A stretch of 64,000 nt of DNA from Anodontia alba (taxonomy: Eukaryota > Mollusca > Bivalvia > Lucinida > Lucinidae): assembly GCA_964016985.1 (NCBI GenBank), contig OZ024823.1, positions 106,504,476 to 106,568,475 on the forward strand. The letters are read 5' to 3'. Below the pieces are notes generated by a model. That model ran no database searches. It worked only from the letters and a program-made list of their open reading frames with translations, and had not been told where the DNA came from. Position 1 is the first letter of the stretch, and each line of letters begins with the position of its first letter. Of this stretch, positions 54,201-64,000 are shown piece after piece. The position numbers were made by a program, and so were the translations under genes.

Positions 54201-54900
54201 ACTACCAGTCTATTCATTAAGTTTCAAGGCTCTAGCTCCAACGGTTTTTGAGATATTTTGCTGACAAGATAAAAATGCCCAAAATTACAAAGGGCCATAA
54301 CTCATGAAGTATTTTTTAGAATTTCTTCAAAAGTTAACCAGGTCATCTACTCATCACTACAAATCCATTTACTAAGTTTCAAAGCTCTAGCTCTAACAGT
54401 TTTTGAGATATTTTGCTGACAAGGTAAAATTGCCCAAAATTACAAAGGGCCATAACTCAAGAAGTATTTTTGAAAATTTCTTCAAAAGCTAATCAGGTTG
54501 TCTACTCATCACTACCAGTCTATTCATCAAGTTTCAAGGCTCTAGCTTTAATAGTTTTTGAGATATTTTGCTGACAAGATTGCATCCATATTTTTTCAAA
54601 GGGCCATAACTCAGAAAAGGGGCATAATCCTGTGAAGAAAAAAAATACGTGTCAGCTATTTTTTCATGAGGAATCCATATATGAAATTTCAAAACAGTAG
54701 CATTCACGGTTTTAAAGTTATGCTATGCATCAAAAAGCGTGACGAACGGACGGACGGAAGGACGGACGGACGGACGGACGAACAACCCAGAAGCAATATG
54801 CCCCTCCAACTTCTTTGAAGTTGGGGGCATAAAAATGCAATTTATGATCGGCAGAAAAATGATCGGCCGATCGGATCGGACTTGGCTTTTATACCCGACC
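51284..54900. mobile_element. Foldback transposon with 62-bp outer TIRs and 9-bp target duplication
   Basis: The left end GGTCGGGTATAAAAGCCAAG continues for about 62 bp and is matched with one mismatch by the inverse of 54839-54900. atatcataa flanks both sides (51275-51283 and 54901-54909). The left arm continues with ttgtcattatatcta and gattcaaatgtccagtatat; the matching right-arm part is found at 52217-52277, so a 2.56-kb insertion splits the right arm. Both arms also end internally with ggggtataaaagccaag (51492-51508 and inverse 52119-52136). The interior (about 51520-52115) has no transposase-like frame. Nine-base duplications and long TIRs fit a Mutator-like non-autonomous element, but that is inference. 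Confidence 0.88.
52278..54836. repeat. Tandem-array element inserted in the foldback's right arm
   Basis: Starts agagctggtgtttgtaaaac actatgcccccaactg and ends cttctttgaagttgggggcata, with short inverted ends (tatgccccc aact). Between are about 13 units of about 156 bp. The best-conserved nine (about 53250-54600) start at roughly 156-157 bp intervals, marked by acaaagggccataactca at about 53358, 53513, 53669, 53825, 53981, 54138, 54294 and 54450. Before the end is a (ggac)n run at about 54746-54781. Two unit types alternate (tcaggtcatctactcatcac with caaatccatttac, versus tcaggttgtctactcatcac with cagtctattcatc), so the array grew by dimers. Confidence 0.9.
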
Positions 54901-54909
54901 ATATCATAA

Positions 54910-55285
54910 GGGGAAATAACCATGTCCGTACGTTTACTAACCGGAACGGAACCAACGGTTCCGCAAATGCTTAAAGGTACTAATCGGCGGGTAGTCTTAC
55001 CTCGGTCTTTCCCTTTACATGCGGTCAGTCTTATTACCCCAGGACACCGGAGGATATCGGAAGAAACACTGGTTGCTGTAGATTACTTCAGAACATATTA
55101 GCAGTGAAAATCCAGGTCAGAATGTGCAGATGTGCACTCTGGTCTGGGTCTTTAGTGCTTGCATAATACATAATCTATCTTTTCTCATATTCTGACACAA
55201 ATGTCCTTTATCTGAGCAAGGTCACTTAGTCAGTGCAATTCTTTAACGCTTAGCACTCTGGGTAAAATTTTTCAGCCACGACATA
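54910..55285. other. No gene seen
   Basis: GC-richer text at 54920-55060 (gtccgtacgtttactaaccg... gtcagtcttattacccca). The words aggacaccggaggatatcgg recur in inverse form near 56063-56085 (gtgtcctccggtgtcctggg). Confidence 0.45.
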
Positions 55286-55289
55286 TTGA

Positions 55290-55386
55290 AATAATTTTCT
55301 TATTTTTCCCAGACAACAGAAAAAAAATGTCATACAAATTGTCTCCAATTGAGACAATTTGCATAAAATGCGAAATCCTGTTTTCT

Positions 55387-55459
<73 letters not shown>

Positions 55460-55740
55460 CAATTTGTTGTCTGAATTAACCAAGAGAGTGGTAAGGGTTA
55501 ATTTGCTAGATCAACAGAAATGCTTTTATGATAAAATTAACTACGTCAAGAAGTTAATATCGAAAATGATTTTAAGGAAAACTATGATCATTCATCGGGG
55601 ACAAACTGATGATATACTTATTTCTTTTTTTTTTTTTTTTTTTTTTTTCTTCATAAAATTAGCTATGACATTTCATGCAAATTGTCTCTAAAAGAGAAGT
55701 TTGCATGAATTTTGAAAACCCGTTTTGAAGAAAAATGATT
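55290..55740. repeat. Two family E hairpins, one with a (TA)n microsatellite
   Basis: Hairpin at 55290-55387 (gtctccaattgagac core) followed by about 34 TA repeats at 55389-55456, in place of its distal arm. A second hairpin at 55620-55735 after a 26-base T run. Confidence 0.85.
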
Positions 55741-56644
55741 TACCATGTGGTAAGACTGTGCGAATGCAAACTATTTTTTTCCATCCGTCAGCCAGGAAAG
55801 CAATGAAGACCCTGATGAATTATCTGGTTCCAGTTAAGAGGTGCACTCAGAAACGTTACAGAGCGAAAACTAACTGCACTGCCATATAATCTAATTAGTA
55901 TCTATATGCATTAACTCTTCACTTTACAGTGGTATTCATACTGAAACAAAACCTTATCATGATGACTGCGGGGAAAATCGATTAATTTTTACTTTATAGT
56001 ATACAAAATGTCTTTTTAAACTTTTAAGTTAAAATATACTTGAAACATATAAATAAAGGTGTCCTAGGGTGTCCTCCGGTGTCCTGGGTAATAAGACTGA
56101 CCCTATGATGTATCAAAAACAAATAATCTGGATCTGCCAGATACGCCAAACACCTCTGAGACAGAGTATTAGGGTCAGTGTAGGTACATTGGGACACATT
56201 TGTATTCAATTGTTCCTTAATATCCTGACATAAATGCAAATTAATGTACTGAAATATCTAAACTTACATTGAGCGCTTGTGGAAAAAAATTGGTCTGGTA
56301 TGAAACCACAGACCGGTATCCCGTGGCCGAGACTAATATATTTGTTTATTTTGGGTTTGTACTTTGAGGTATTAAATAAATTCATCCAAGAGAAAGGAAA
56401 TTTAGATCGGACGTAATTATTTTTTGAACTCAGATTTATCGTTTCAAGGGGTATTACATGAACCCACAGATCAAAGATTCTCTGGTTTTCCATAATCTAC
56501 AGAAATGTACCGACAAGCAAAAACTAGTACACGCACCCATACAGCCAGCGCATACAAATGGAAAATATGCTAGGATTGTGTTTTATACAATGTTTGGATT
56601 GGACATGTGCCATTTAAATGCTCACACAGTGCATATAAATGGCA
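55741..56644. other. No gene seen; sequence 5' of the mariner fragment
   Basis: No left mariner TIR was found. A frame open from 56458 reads through about 60 residues here before entering the transposase; these residues resemble no known domain. Confidence 0.5.
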
Positions 56645-57529
56645 CATATAAATGGCGATTGTCTGTCAGAGATATAGCTAGTTGTACTGGCATATCAGAA
56701 GGCAGTGTGCAAACAATTCTGAAAAAGCGTTTGGAACTGAGAAAGGTTTGCGCTAGTTGGGTACCTCATTCGCTCACTGAGGAGCAAAAGACACAACGCC
56801 TTAAATGTGCCCGGGAACTTTTGAAAATATACAAAGGCTGTAATAGTCGGGTTATTTCTAACTTGCTAACAGGTGATGAAACCTGGGTGCACATGTTTGA
56901 GCCACAAAGAAGGGCTGATAGTAAGCAACGGAAGCGAAAAGATAAAAAACGCCCAGGTATTGCCAAGAGAAGCATAAGTTCGAAAAAGATGTTGTACGCA
57001 ATTTTCTTTAATTCAAGTGGGCCAGTCGTTCAAGTGCCTTGTCCATCTGGTCATACAGTCACTGGCCGATTCTACAAGAATTCTGTAATGAAGAAAGTGA
57101 AAGAGTTTTACAATAAGAAACGACCAAGCAAAGGGTGGTCAGGAGTCCACCTTTTGCATGACAACGCCTCCTCTCATAAGTGTGAGATTGTTAAGTCTTT
57201 TTTGGCTTCTGAAAACGTGAAAGTTTTAAACCATCCACCTTATTCACCTGACCTGAGTCCCTGTGACTTCTTTTTATTTCCAAGGCTTAAGAAAATGCTT
57301 TCTGGAAATAAGTATATATCTAGAAGTTCTCTTGGCAGCGCTATTTATCAGTGTCTCCAACAGATACCAAAAGAAGACTATTTATCTGCTTTTCGCGACT
57401 GGGTAAAAAGGTTACAAAAATGTGTTTCAGTAGGGGAATACTTTGAAGGTTTGTATTTAAAATATGTTTGATAAAACGTAGCACTGAAGTAATCCGAACC
57501 CAGTGACAAAACTTTTCACAAGACCCTCG
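56645..57529 (+). pseudogene. Mariner transposase, N-terminally truncated, catalytic triad intact
   Basis: DD34D-type transposase that cuts and pastes at TA. The frame is open from 56458 to 57471, but homology starts at about 56645 with RLSVRDIASCTGISEGSVQT (second helix-turn-helix). The linker SWVPHSLTEEQKTQRL follows. The three catalytic aspartates are in TGDETWVHMF, LLHDNASSHK and SPDLSPCDFFLFPR, with exactly 34 residues between the second and third. The first helix-turn-helix and left TIR are missing. The right TIR gtgacaaaacttttcacaag accctcg ends at 57529, followed by TA. Upstream in-frame residues (about 62) are not mariner. It is probably inactive but unusually well preserved for about 275 residues. 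Confidence 0.93.
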
Positions 57530-57531
57530 TA

Positions 57532-58384
57532 CTATTTGCGCGAATATTTCGTTTTCTTCTTTCTGAAAATATTCATATTTACAATGAAAATTCCTGCTGA
57601 GTTTGGTTCTTTTTGTTCCGAGACGTTCGCATTAATCTAATTGTAACCGTCCCACATTTCACTTACGCATCCGGGCAGAGGCGGATTGTGTCAAGTACGG
57701 TGGAACCCCATAACGACCACGTCTCAACAACAGCCACCTCATTCAAAATTTTCTCATTCACTTGCGTTTAACTATATAATGAATTTCTCTTTTCTCTACA
57801 AATGCGCTCTCTCTACTACGACCAGTGTTATGTAATCACAAATACGGGTGTTATTAAAAGGTTTACGTTTTCTTTTTAGACGATGGGTATATTTCACTTT
57901 CCTTTGGTATAGATATTGCCGACTGCTACCTAAATTCTTTGGACAGGCCCTTTTCCAACAGAAGGGGTGTGTGGTTGTTGTTGTGTTTTTTAATTATTAT
58001 TATTAGTAGTAGTAGTATTAGTATTACTATTACTTTGTTTTATAGAAATTCATGTACGGAGGCGTCTGATCTGGGTCTACACTGTTTGCCGAGGTCCCTT
58101 TCATGGGACTCTAGGCATAAATGGGTTAATGCACATGATAGTTCCATTTTAAAGTATGTTTGTGATAAATGTCACCTAAATGTTTTCGTAAATGTTTTTA
58201 ACGAGCAGTGTTATCCATCATCAGCTGCTTATTATAATGGTCTACACAGTGATTATATATGATCCTTTTGCAGAACTGTTCAAGACGACATTCTCAAAAT
58301 CACAGGAACCTCTTTCTTACCCTGCTCATTGTATCACGGTGTCGGATATAATACGTTTTACCTTTACCACTTTCTAGGCATATT
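57532..58384. other. No gene seen
   Basis: Half of a constant-arm palindrome at about 58060-58090 (gtctgatctgggtctacact gtttgc). A partial TIR-element end at about 57699 (acggtggaaccccataacga). A (att/agt)n run at 57990-58030. Confidence 0.5.
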
Positions 58385-58404
58385 CAGCACATGACAAATT
58401 GATC

Positions 58405-58515
58405 ATATGTTTTTCTTATTTTCCCAGCAAATAGGCTTGACATGATGTGCAAATTGTCTCCAAAAGAGACAATTTGCACAAAATGTAAAAACCCTATTTT
58501 CCGAAAAACAAAACA
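58405..58515. repeat. Hairpin, family E
   Basis: Arms ttattttcccagcaaatagg... gtgcaaattgtctc, loop caaaa, inverse arms. 58560-59298 shows no gene; ctcccaacaactacggt is tandemly repeated near 59265-59290. Confidence 0.8.
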
Positions 58516-59754
58516 AGAAAAAATAAAAAAAAAAATAGACGAAAAATATTTCAAAGTGTCATCTACTGCAAATTTTACCAAGAGTACTAAGCGGTAAGCA
58601 GTGGAAGAAGGATGTCCAATCGGGCATTAATGACCTTCGGTGACTTTTGAATTTGGCACGGTAAATGTTACTATAATTAGTAACTTGATCGGACATCATT
58701 TGATCATTTCTGTAGTACCCTCAGAAAACGAAAAAATGTATCACTGATTTTGACCAATCTTCATCAAATTTTGGTAGCTTAAAGATGATAAATGATCTAA
58801 CTTTTGACCTTTCAGAATTTTTTTTAAAGTGTCCAGATAAAATGTTATTGAGGTTTAAAATCAATATTTTTTCTGCACCTCTGTGTATCCCATTTGGGAA
58901 CACATGACATCTGTGATGCCCGAAACGGAAACAGTGCCTCCCGCTTGGGAACATCTGATATTTTTAGCTGGTTGGGAAAAAACAAAAATACAGTTGCATA
59001 CAGTCATTAAATTATTACATAAATGATTAGCTGCAAGTCGATGTGGTTGAAAGCATTTTTTTTAACATTTTAGAAGGAAAATGTCTCATTTGCAAGTGCA
59101 AAAATTGCTAATTATCATATGTGTCTAATATGTTCCATGAAAGATGGAACATATTAAGTACTTTAAATAAATGTAAAAGGATATTATTAAAAGACAGAAA
59201 ATAAAGTGAATAGTTCAATTTACCAAAATACCCTGTGTAATGTACCAAAATGCCAAACAACTACGGTCTCCCAACAACTACGGTCTCCCTTAAATATAAG
59301 GGATATTCAATAAGTAAAGCGAACTAGTCCTCATTTTCTACATAGTTGGTTCATTCATAGAGTCGTCTGTACAATTAATATTGTAGATTATTTACTGTTT
59401 GGAATCAAATAGTAGTATGGTCAAATCTCTTCTCCTAACTAGTTGCCTAGTAACAAAAGAATGGAAGGGTAAAGCCGCGTGGCACGCCGTAAAATTAATC
59501 AAGCCGCGTGGCACGCCGTAAGATTAATCTTTAGAACCAATTTAAAGTCCACATGCACTGAGAATTAGACAACTTACTATGTCATTTGATAGTATCAGGC
59601 TCCCACTTATACTTTTACTTCATACGGCACGATAATCTAAAACTCTCAAAATACTAAAATGTCACATCAAAAAGCACCACGTGGAATTTGACTCGGAGTT
59701 TTTGCTCAAAGTAAAAAGTGACGTCAAGAACCGATGCAAATATACCTGCATCAA

Positions 59755-60925
59755 AAAAGGTAAGAGAAAAGTCCAGGGAGTGCCACAATCACAAACCGCA
59801 GCCCTTCCCAGACACCAAGAGGAAGAGGAAACAGACAAAACCAAACAAGCGCAAATCGAACAAACGTACGAAAAGCACTAAGATTAGCTCTCTCTTCCCC
59901 AAGCGAGGTAATCGCAATGCTAAAAGGACCGAAAAACACAAGAACAAAATAACACATGACAAGACATAAAACAAAACGCGTACAATAAACCACAAAGCAA
60001 CAAAGAGTAAGACTAACAAAGGGACCACCGCCTTAGAACGGTCAGTAGAGTAAACCACCGGGTGGGGTGGGGGTGGAGGGTGGGGGTGGGGATTAAAGCA
60101 CTTTTACAGCTAGCCAACTTCACCCTGGGTCCCGATGCTACTCTTAATACAAAAATACATAAAAAATTGGATTCGCATAAAGGCTACCAACTCAGTAAAT
60201 ACATCAAAGCGAAAACATAAAAATCAAATTAATCACTATAATAAACAAAAAACAAGTACTCATGGCTAATTCTACTGTATGCTAGAGTAAATGAAAACCA
60301 ATAGTTGAACCACGGCGGGCCAAGCCAAAGACATATCGTCATGCCCCAATCCACTGGTTAAAGTTTTACGAAGGGCCCGTCATTGAGTCTGAGGCCCGAA
60401 CCGCCGTCGTGCAAATAAAGAGTGAAGCATAGCCATCAACAATGATTGGGTTGACAACTAGGCATGCAGTCTGTCTCAAAATATCCAGGCTATAGCCAAT
60501 TCAAGTCCACAATACCAAAGAGAAAATTAGAGGCTTCCCATTGCCCCGTTTTGCAAAGTAACCCATACAGCAATTCAAGTCCACAATACCAAAGAGAAAG
60601 TTAGAGGCTTAGCCGGTGGTTTGCTCTACCGACCGTTCTAAGGCGGTGGTCCCGGTGTTAGTCTTACTCTTTGTTGCTTTGTGGTTTATTCTACGAGGCG
60701 ATTTGTTGTATGTCTTTCCGTGTGTCATTTTGTTCTTGTGTTTTCCAGTCCTTTTAGTATTGCGATTACCTCGCTTGGGGAAGAGAGAGCTCATCTTAGT
60801 GCTTTTCGTACGTTTGTTCGGTTTGTGCTTGTTTAGATTTGTCGCTTTCCTCTTCCTCTTGGGGTCTGGGAAGGGCTGCGGTTTGTGATTGTGGCCCTCC
60901 TGGACTTTTCTCTTACCTTTTTTAC
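59755..60925. repeat. Inverted repeat, arms about 310 bp, encoding the same basic peptide
   Basis: Left arm about 59755-60062; right arm about 60613-60925. aaaaggtaagagaaaagtcc at the left start is the inverse of the right end; acggtcagtagagtaaacca is the inverse of tggtttgctctaccgaccgt. The spacer has aattcaagtccacaatacca (at about 60500 and 60573), a tandem duplication of about 77 bp spacing, and a G-rich run at 60060-60090. Confidence 0.88.
60609..60925 (-). pseudogene. Lysine/arginine-rich peptide frame, right arm
   Basis: The minus-strand frame reads KRKVQEGHNHKPQPFPDPKR, KRKATNLNKHKPNKRTKSTK, MSSLFPKRGNRNTKRTGKHK and NKMTHGKTYNKSPRRINHKA, ending before a TAA or stop near 60609. The left arm (59718-59969, +) encodes the same with substitutions (NKRTKSTKISSLFPKRGNRN). 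Both arms keep this frame open while diverging, but the left one stops early. I do not recognise the family; it could be a nucleic-acid-binding part of a mobile element. Function unknown. Confidence 0.45.
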
Positions 60926-61054
60926 CATTACCCCGTTTTGCAAAGTAACCCTTACAGGATAATCCAAAACAAATTATTCATGTAAAGATTTTTTGTTTCA
61001 ACTAAAAGACTTCCATAAATTGTAAAACCAATTCTTTACCAAGATTAAATACAT

Positions 61055-61087
<33 letters not shown>

Positions 61088-61547
61088 TTTTTTCCCGCTA
61101 TATATTTGGCCAAAATATCTTAGCTGTGATTATGGTATTTTTGTCATTTGCTGTTACAACCAACATAACAAAATATAGATCCATTTCGAATTTTCCCCAT
61201 TGTTAGCAAGCGATAATGTTTTATGAACACAAAAATCATATTTTAATTTTACACTATTTATAGATTTTTTTTTTTGGGGGGGGGGGGGGGGGGGCGGGGG
61301 GAGCGTGGTAACGGTGGTAATTGTGGTACGGGCGTGCGAGCCAGTGTTTCGAAAACTACCCCATTCATATACCTGGCCTTTGAAAAAAACAGACCCATTC
61401 ATATTCGTCCGAAATGTTGATCTATTCATATACTGCCCTTTGATTTTTTTTATACCCATTTACAACTGGTAGTTAGACAAATATAGCAGTCAATTCATTG
61501 AATACCAAGAGGACAAGCAGCCTCGAAAAATATCTGAGCGGAAAATA
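60926..61547. other. Low-complexity sequence, no gene seen
   Basis: A 29-base T run at about 61058 and a poly(G) tract at about 61276-61301 with cggggggagcg following. The text cattcatatacctggccttt recurs in related forms, resembling 62140-62190. Confidence 0.6.
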
Positions 61548-62071
61548 CGAGAGTCCTGCAAATAGTTTTGTCACTGGGAACGGATTACTTCAGTGCTACG
61601 TTTTATCAAACATATTTTTATTACAAACCTTCAAAGTAATCCCCTATTACTGAAACATATTTTTGTAACCTTTTTACCCAGTCGCGAAAAGCAGATAAAT
61701 AGTCTTCTTTTAGTATCTGTTGGAGACACTGATAAATAGCACTGCCACGAGAACTTCTAGACGTATACTTATTTCCAGAAAGCATTTTTTAAGCCTTGGA
61801 AATAAAAAGAAGTCACAGGGTCTCAGGTCAGGTGGACTCCTGACCATCCTTTGCTTGGTCGTTTCTTATTGTAACAAATAAATTGGTCAGTGTATATGAC
61901 TGCATCTTTTTCAATTTGAAATAACTCGGTCAGTTGGAAAGCAATTTGAACAAAATAAACGGGTATCGTTAGCTAATCAACACACCATTCAAGTGCAGTG
62001 AACATTTTAAAATATACCTGGGATAAAATCAAGGAAGCCTATTAGTGACAGAACTTTTTGCAGGACCCTCG
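61548..62071 (-). mobile_element. Mariner deletion derivative (524 bp) with TA duplications
   Basis: TA at 61546-61547 and 62072-62073. Left end cgagagtcctgcaaatagtt ttgtcac; right end gtgacagaactttttgcagg accctcg (about 26 of 29 paired including the TA). The left ~300 bp is the inverse of the 57.2-57.53 kb mariner (acgttttatcaaacatattt, cagtcgcgaaaagcagataa, gtatctgttggagacactga). It therefore keeps the C-terminal coding end and both TIRs of the same lineage and lost the middle and N-terminus. Confidence 0.93.
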
Positions 62072-62748
62072 TATACACATATACTGGGATATCAGAAAAG
62101 TGGGCTTTTCACATATAAATAAAGCAAAAAAAAATCGGGCCAGTCATATACTTTTTGTTGAAAAAAGAGGGCAAATCATATACCTGGCAGCGCTGAAAAA
62201 GGGGGGCCATCCCACCCCCCCCCCCCCCGCCCCCCCCCCAAACACACACACCACCAAGAAATTTTGAGTCCATGCCAAGTTTGGTTATACAATGCAGAAT
62301 GCTTATGAAAACTTATAGTCTTATCGCAATTTAATGGTATTGCACATATAGTACACACATGCTAAAGGTACAAATTATTAGAATTTTGAAGACTATATGC
62401 ATTCATTAAAAGAATTAGATATATGTTTGCATTACTTATTGAATGACCCACGTAGTACTGAGTTTTCCAACAAAGTTTTGCTGCCATCGTATTTAATTTC
62501 AAAAATATTCGGACAGTCTAAACTGAGTAAAACTACACGTGGTTAAGTCAGTTTAATAAATGGCTTTTAGTTTTGATGTAAAACAAATCTTAACTGCTTT
62601 CGGTTTCACATTACCAAAATTTGTTTCTCAAAGCACCACATCAGAAGATGGTATAACCATTTTGTACTCTTTATATACTGAAGTTCTTTAAAATTGTAAC
62701 ACATTATTTTTGAAAGTTTTGCTAGAGGGCATATGTCTACTCAGTGAT
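62072..62748. other. Low-complexity and AT-rich spacer, no gene seen
   Basis: A C-rich tract (about 62212-62240) and an acacacacacc run follow the mariner derivative; it mirrors the G tract at 61276. No gene supported. Confidence 0.55.
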
Positions 62749-63851
62749 AATACAAGAGGCCCATGGGTCACAACGCTCAACTGCTGTAAGTTAATCAGGT
62801 CATTTACTCATCATTCCCTATTAGCTTGTCAAGTTTCAAGGCAATGGCAATATCTTGCTTACAAGGTTAAAATGCTGAAATTTTCAAAAGACCATAAGTA
62901 AAACCAGTTTAAACCCCAGGGGCTTGAACAGCAGGATCTATGTAGGGGACCACTAAACATTGCTACATACTAAATATATAAGCTGTGGGCCTGATGATTT
63001 CAGAGAAGGAGATCTTTTAAGTTTTTCTCATTATAAGTCTGTGGGAGTAAATGACCCCCAGGGTATGGCCAATTTGGACCCAAGGGACATGAATGGCAGG
63101 ATTTATGTAGGGGACTACTAAACATTGCTACATACTAAATATATGAGTGTGGGCCTCATGGTTTCAGAGAAGAAGATTTTTAAAGATTTTCCCATTATAA
63201 GTCTGTGGGGGCTAATGATCCCCGGGGCAGAGCCAATTTAGACCCCAGGGGCTTCATTGGCATTTTTTATGTAGGGGACTACTAAACGTTGCTACATAGT
63301 AATTATTTAAGCTGTGGGCCTCATAGTTTCAGAGAAAAAGATTCTTTTAATTTTTTTCCACTATAAGTCCGTGGGAGATAATAACCCCATGAGAAGTGGC
63401 CAATTTGGACCCCAGGGGCATGTTTGGAAGAATTAATGTAGAAGATCACCAAACATTGCTACATACTAAATCTTTTAGCTCTGGGCCTCATGGTTTCAGA
63501 GAAGAAGATTTTTGAAGGTTCTTTAGCTACACAGTTCTCATAAACTTACGACCCAGGGGTGTGGTCAGTTTGGACCCCAGGGGCTTGACTGGTAGGATTT
63601 AAGTAGGAAACCACTACAAACTGCTACATACTAAATATATAAGCTGTGGGCCTCATGGCTTCAGCGAAGAGGACTTTTTAGTTTTTTCCAATTTTAAGTC
63701 TATGGGAGCTAATGACCCCGGGGAAAGGCCAATTTGGACCCCAGGGGCATGGTTGGCAGGATTTCTGTAGGAGACCACCAAACATCGCTACATACTTAAT
63801 TTGTTAGCTCTGGACCTCATGGTTTCAGAGAAGCTCAGGTGAGCTAAAAAA
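62749..63851. repeat. Dispersed repeat with about six 165-bp sub-units
   Basis: Begins acaagaggcccatgggtcac and ends gaagctcaggtgagctaaaa. Sub-units carry ggaccccaggggc(t/a), (g/t)ttggcaggattta, gtaggggac(t/c)actaaacat, tgctacatactaaatatata and gctgtgggcctcatggtttc, starting near 62910, 63075, 63245, 63405, 63570 and 63735. The ctcaggtgag near the end is a small palindrome. Similar in plan to 29310-31480 and 45080-47985. The remainder to 64000 shows no gene. Confidence 0.85.
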
Positions 63852-64000
63852 GGACGACTTCTTCAATTTGGATACATTTAATACAAAATCAAAATAATTT
63901 GATTTAAGGTTACAGTAATTTCGCAAAATATCTAGAGTGACCCAAAAAGTCAAAAGTCACAGATTTTTATTGAATCAATTACCGAAAATATTTTGTAACC

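Larger units (their letters stand above)
59299..62452. mobile_element. Possible larger TIR element enclosing an inverted repeat and a nested mariner
   Basis: Left end agggatattcaataagtaaa gcg and right end gcattacttattgaatgacc ca are inverted (about 20 of 25). The attcaataagta motif recalls mariner-type ends, but no transposase is visible and no target duplication is secure. A 41-bp piece (agccgcgtggcacgccgtaa) is tandemly repeated at about 59474-59526. Confidence 0.45.

Noticed and set aside
53358..54600. CRISPR-like array (regular spacing of a repeated motif)
   Set aside because: Whole 156-bp units are conserved with no unique spacers, and the context is eukaryotic; it is an ordinary tandem array.
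54723..54923. Frame with RPSVRPSVRP repeats
   Set aside because: Translation of the (ggac)n run at the end of the tandem-array element.
55250..55691. Frames with long YIYIYI runs
   Set aside because: Translation of the (TA)n microsatellite.
59681..59881. Frame starting VEFDSEFLLKVKSD as a possible gene start
   Set aside because: No ATG at the start, the frame shifts relative to the basic peptide encoded by both arms, and nothing conserved is seen.

Overview
This is eukaryotic nuclear DNA, AT-rich and very repeat-dense. The evidence is spliced gene structure with GT/AG introns, long introns, tRNA-derived SINEs, non-LTR retrotransposons, mariner transposons and many hairpin MITEs. The SINE types, the tandem repeat elements ending in ctcaggtgagct and the transporter all suggest a lophotrochozoan, most likely a bivalve mollusc. 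That assignment is inference; no taxonomic marker is present.

Only two host genes can be supported. (1) At 1699-2074 (+) is the last coding exon of a PAXX-like (XRCC4-superfamily) DNA end-joining protein; its earlier exons lie left of the window. (2) From 38717 down to 23614 (-) is a complete five-exon SLC16-type monocarboxylate transporter. All splice phases agree and the predicted protein has 654 residues. Its central loop is inflated by nearly identical 32-residue repeats, and the donor end of its second exon has been tandemly copied into the following intron as a row of decoy donors.

The rest is mobile DNA. 0-8 kb: PAXX intron repeat array, small TIR elements and a mariner 5' fragment. 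8.4-12.4 kb: a decayed LINE (endonuclease, RT and terminal zinc finger) on the minus strand. 12.4-23 kb: MITEs, a roughly 2 kb inverted duplication and SINEs. 23-39 kb: the transporter, with its introns full of MITEs, a deleted mariner and a double piggyBac-type insertion. 39-44 kb: MITEs and SINEs. 44.4-49.3 kb: a second LINE split by a repeat insertion. 49.5-51.1 kb: a TIR element. 51.28-54.90 kb: a foldback element with 9-bp target duplications and a 156-bp tandem array inserted in its right arm. 56.6-57.5 kb: a 5'-truncated mariner transposase. 59.3-62.5 kb: a possible composite element holding a long inverted repeat that encodes a basic peptide, and a 524-bp mariner deletion derivative. 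62.7-63.9 kb: a tandem-unit repeat.

The most unusual feature is a set of about 25 palindromes sharing the same outer arms but with different, always self-complementary, cores. They include the cores of 13 copies of a TTAA-inserting MITE, and one filled/empty paralogous pair in this window shows the TTAA duplication directly.
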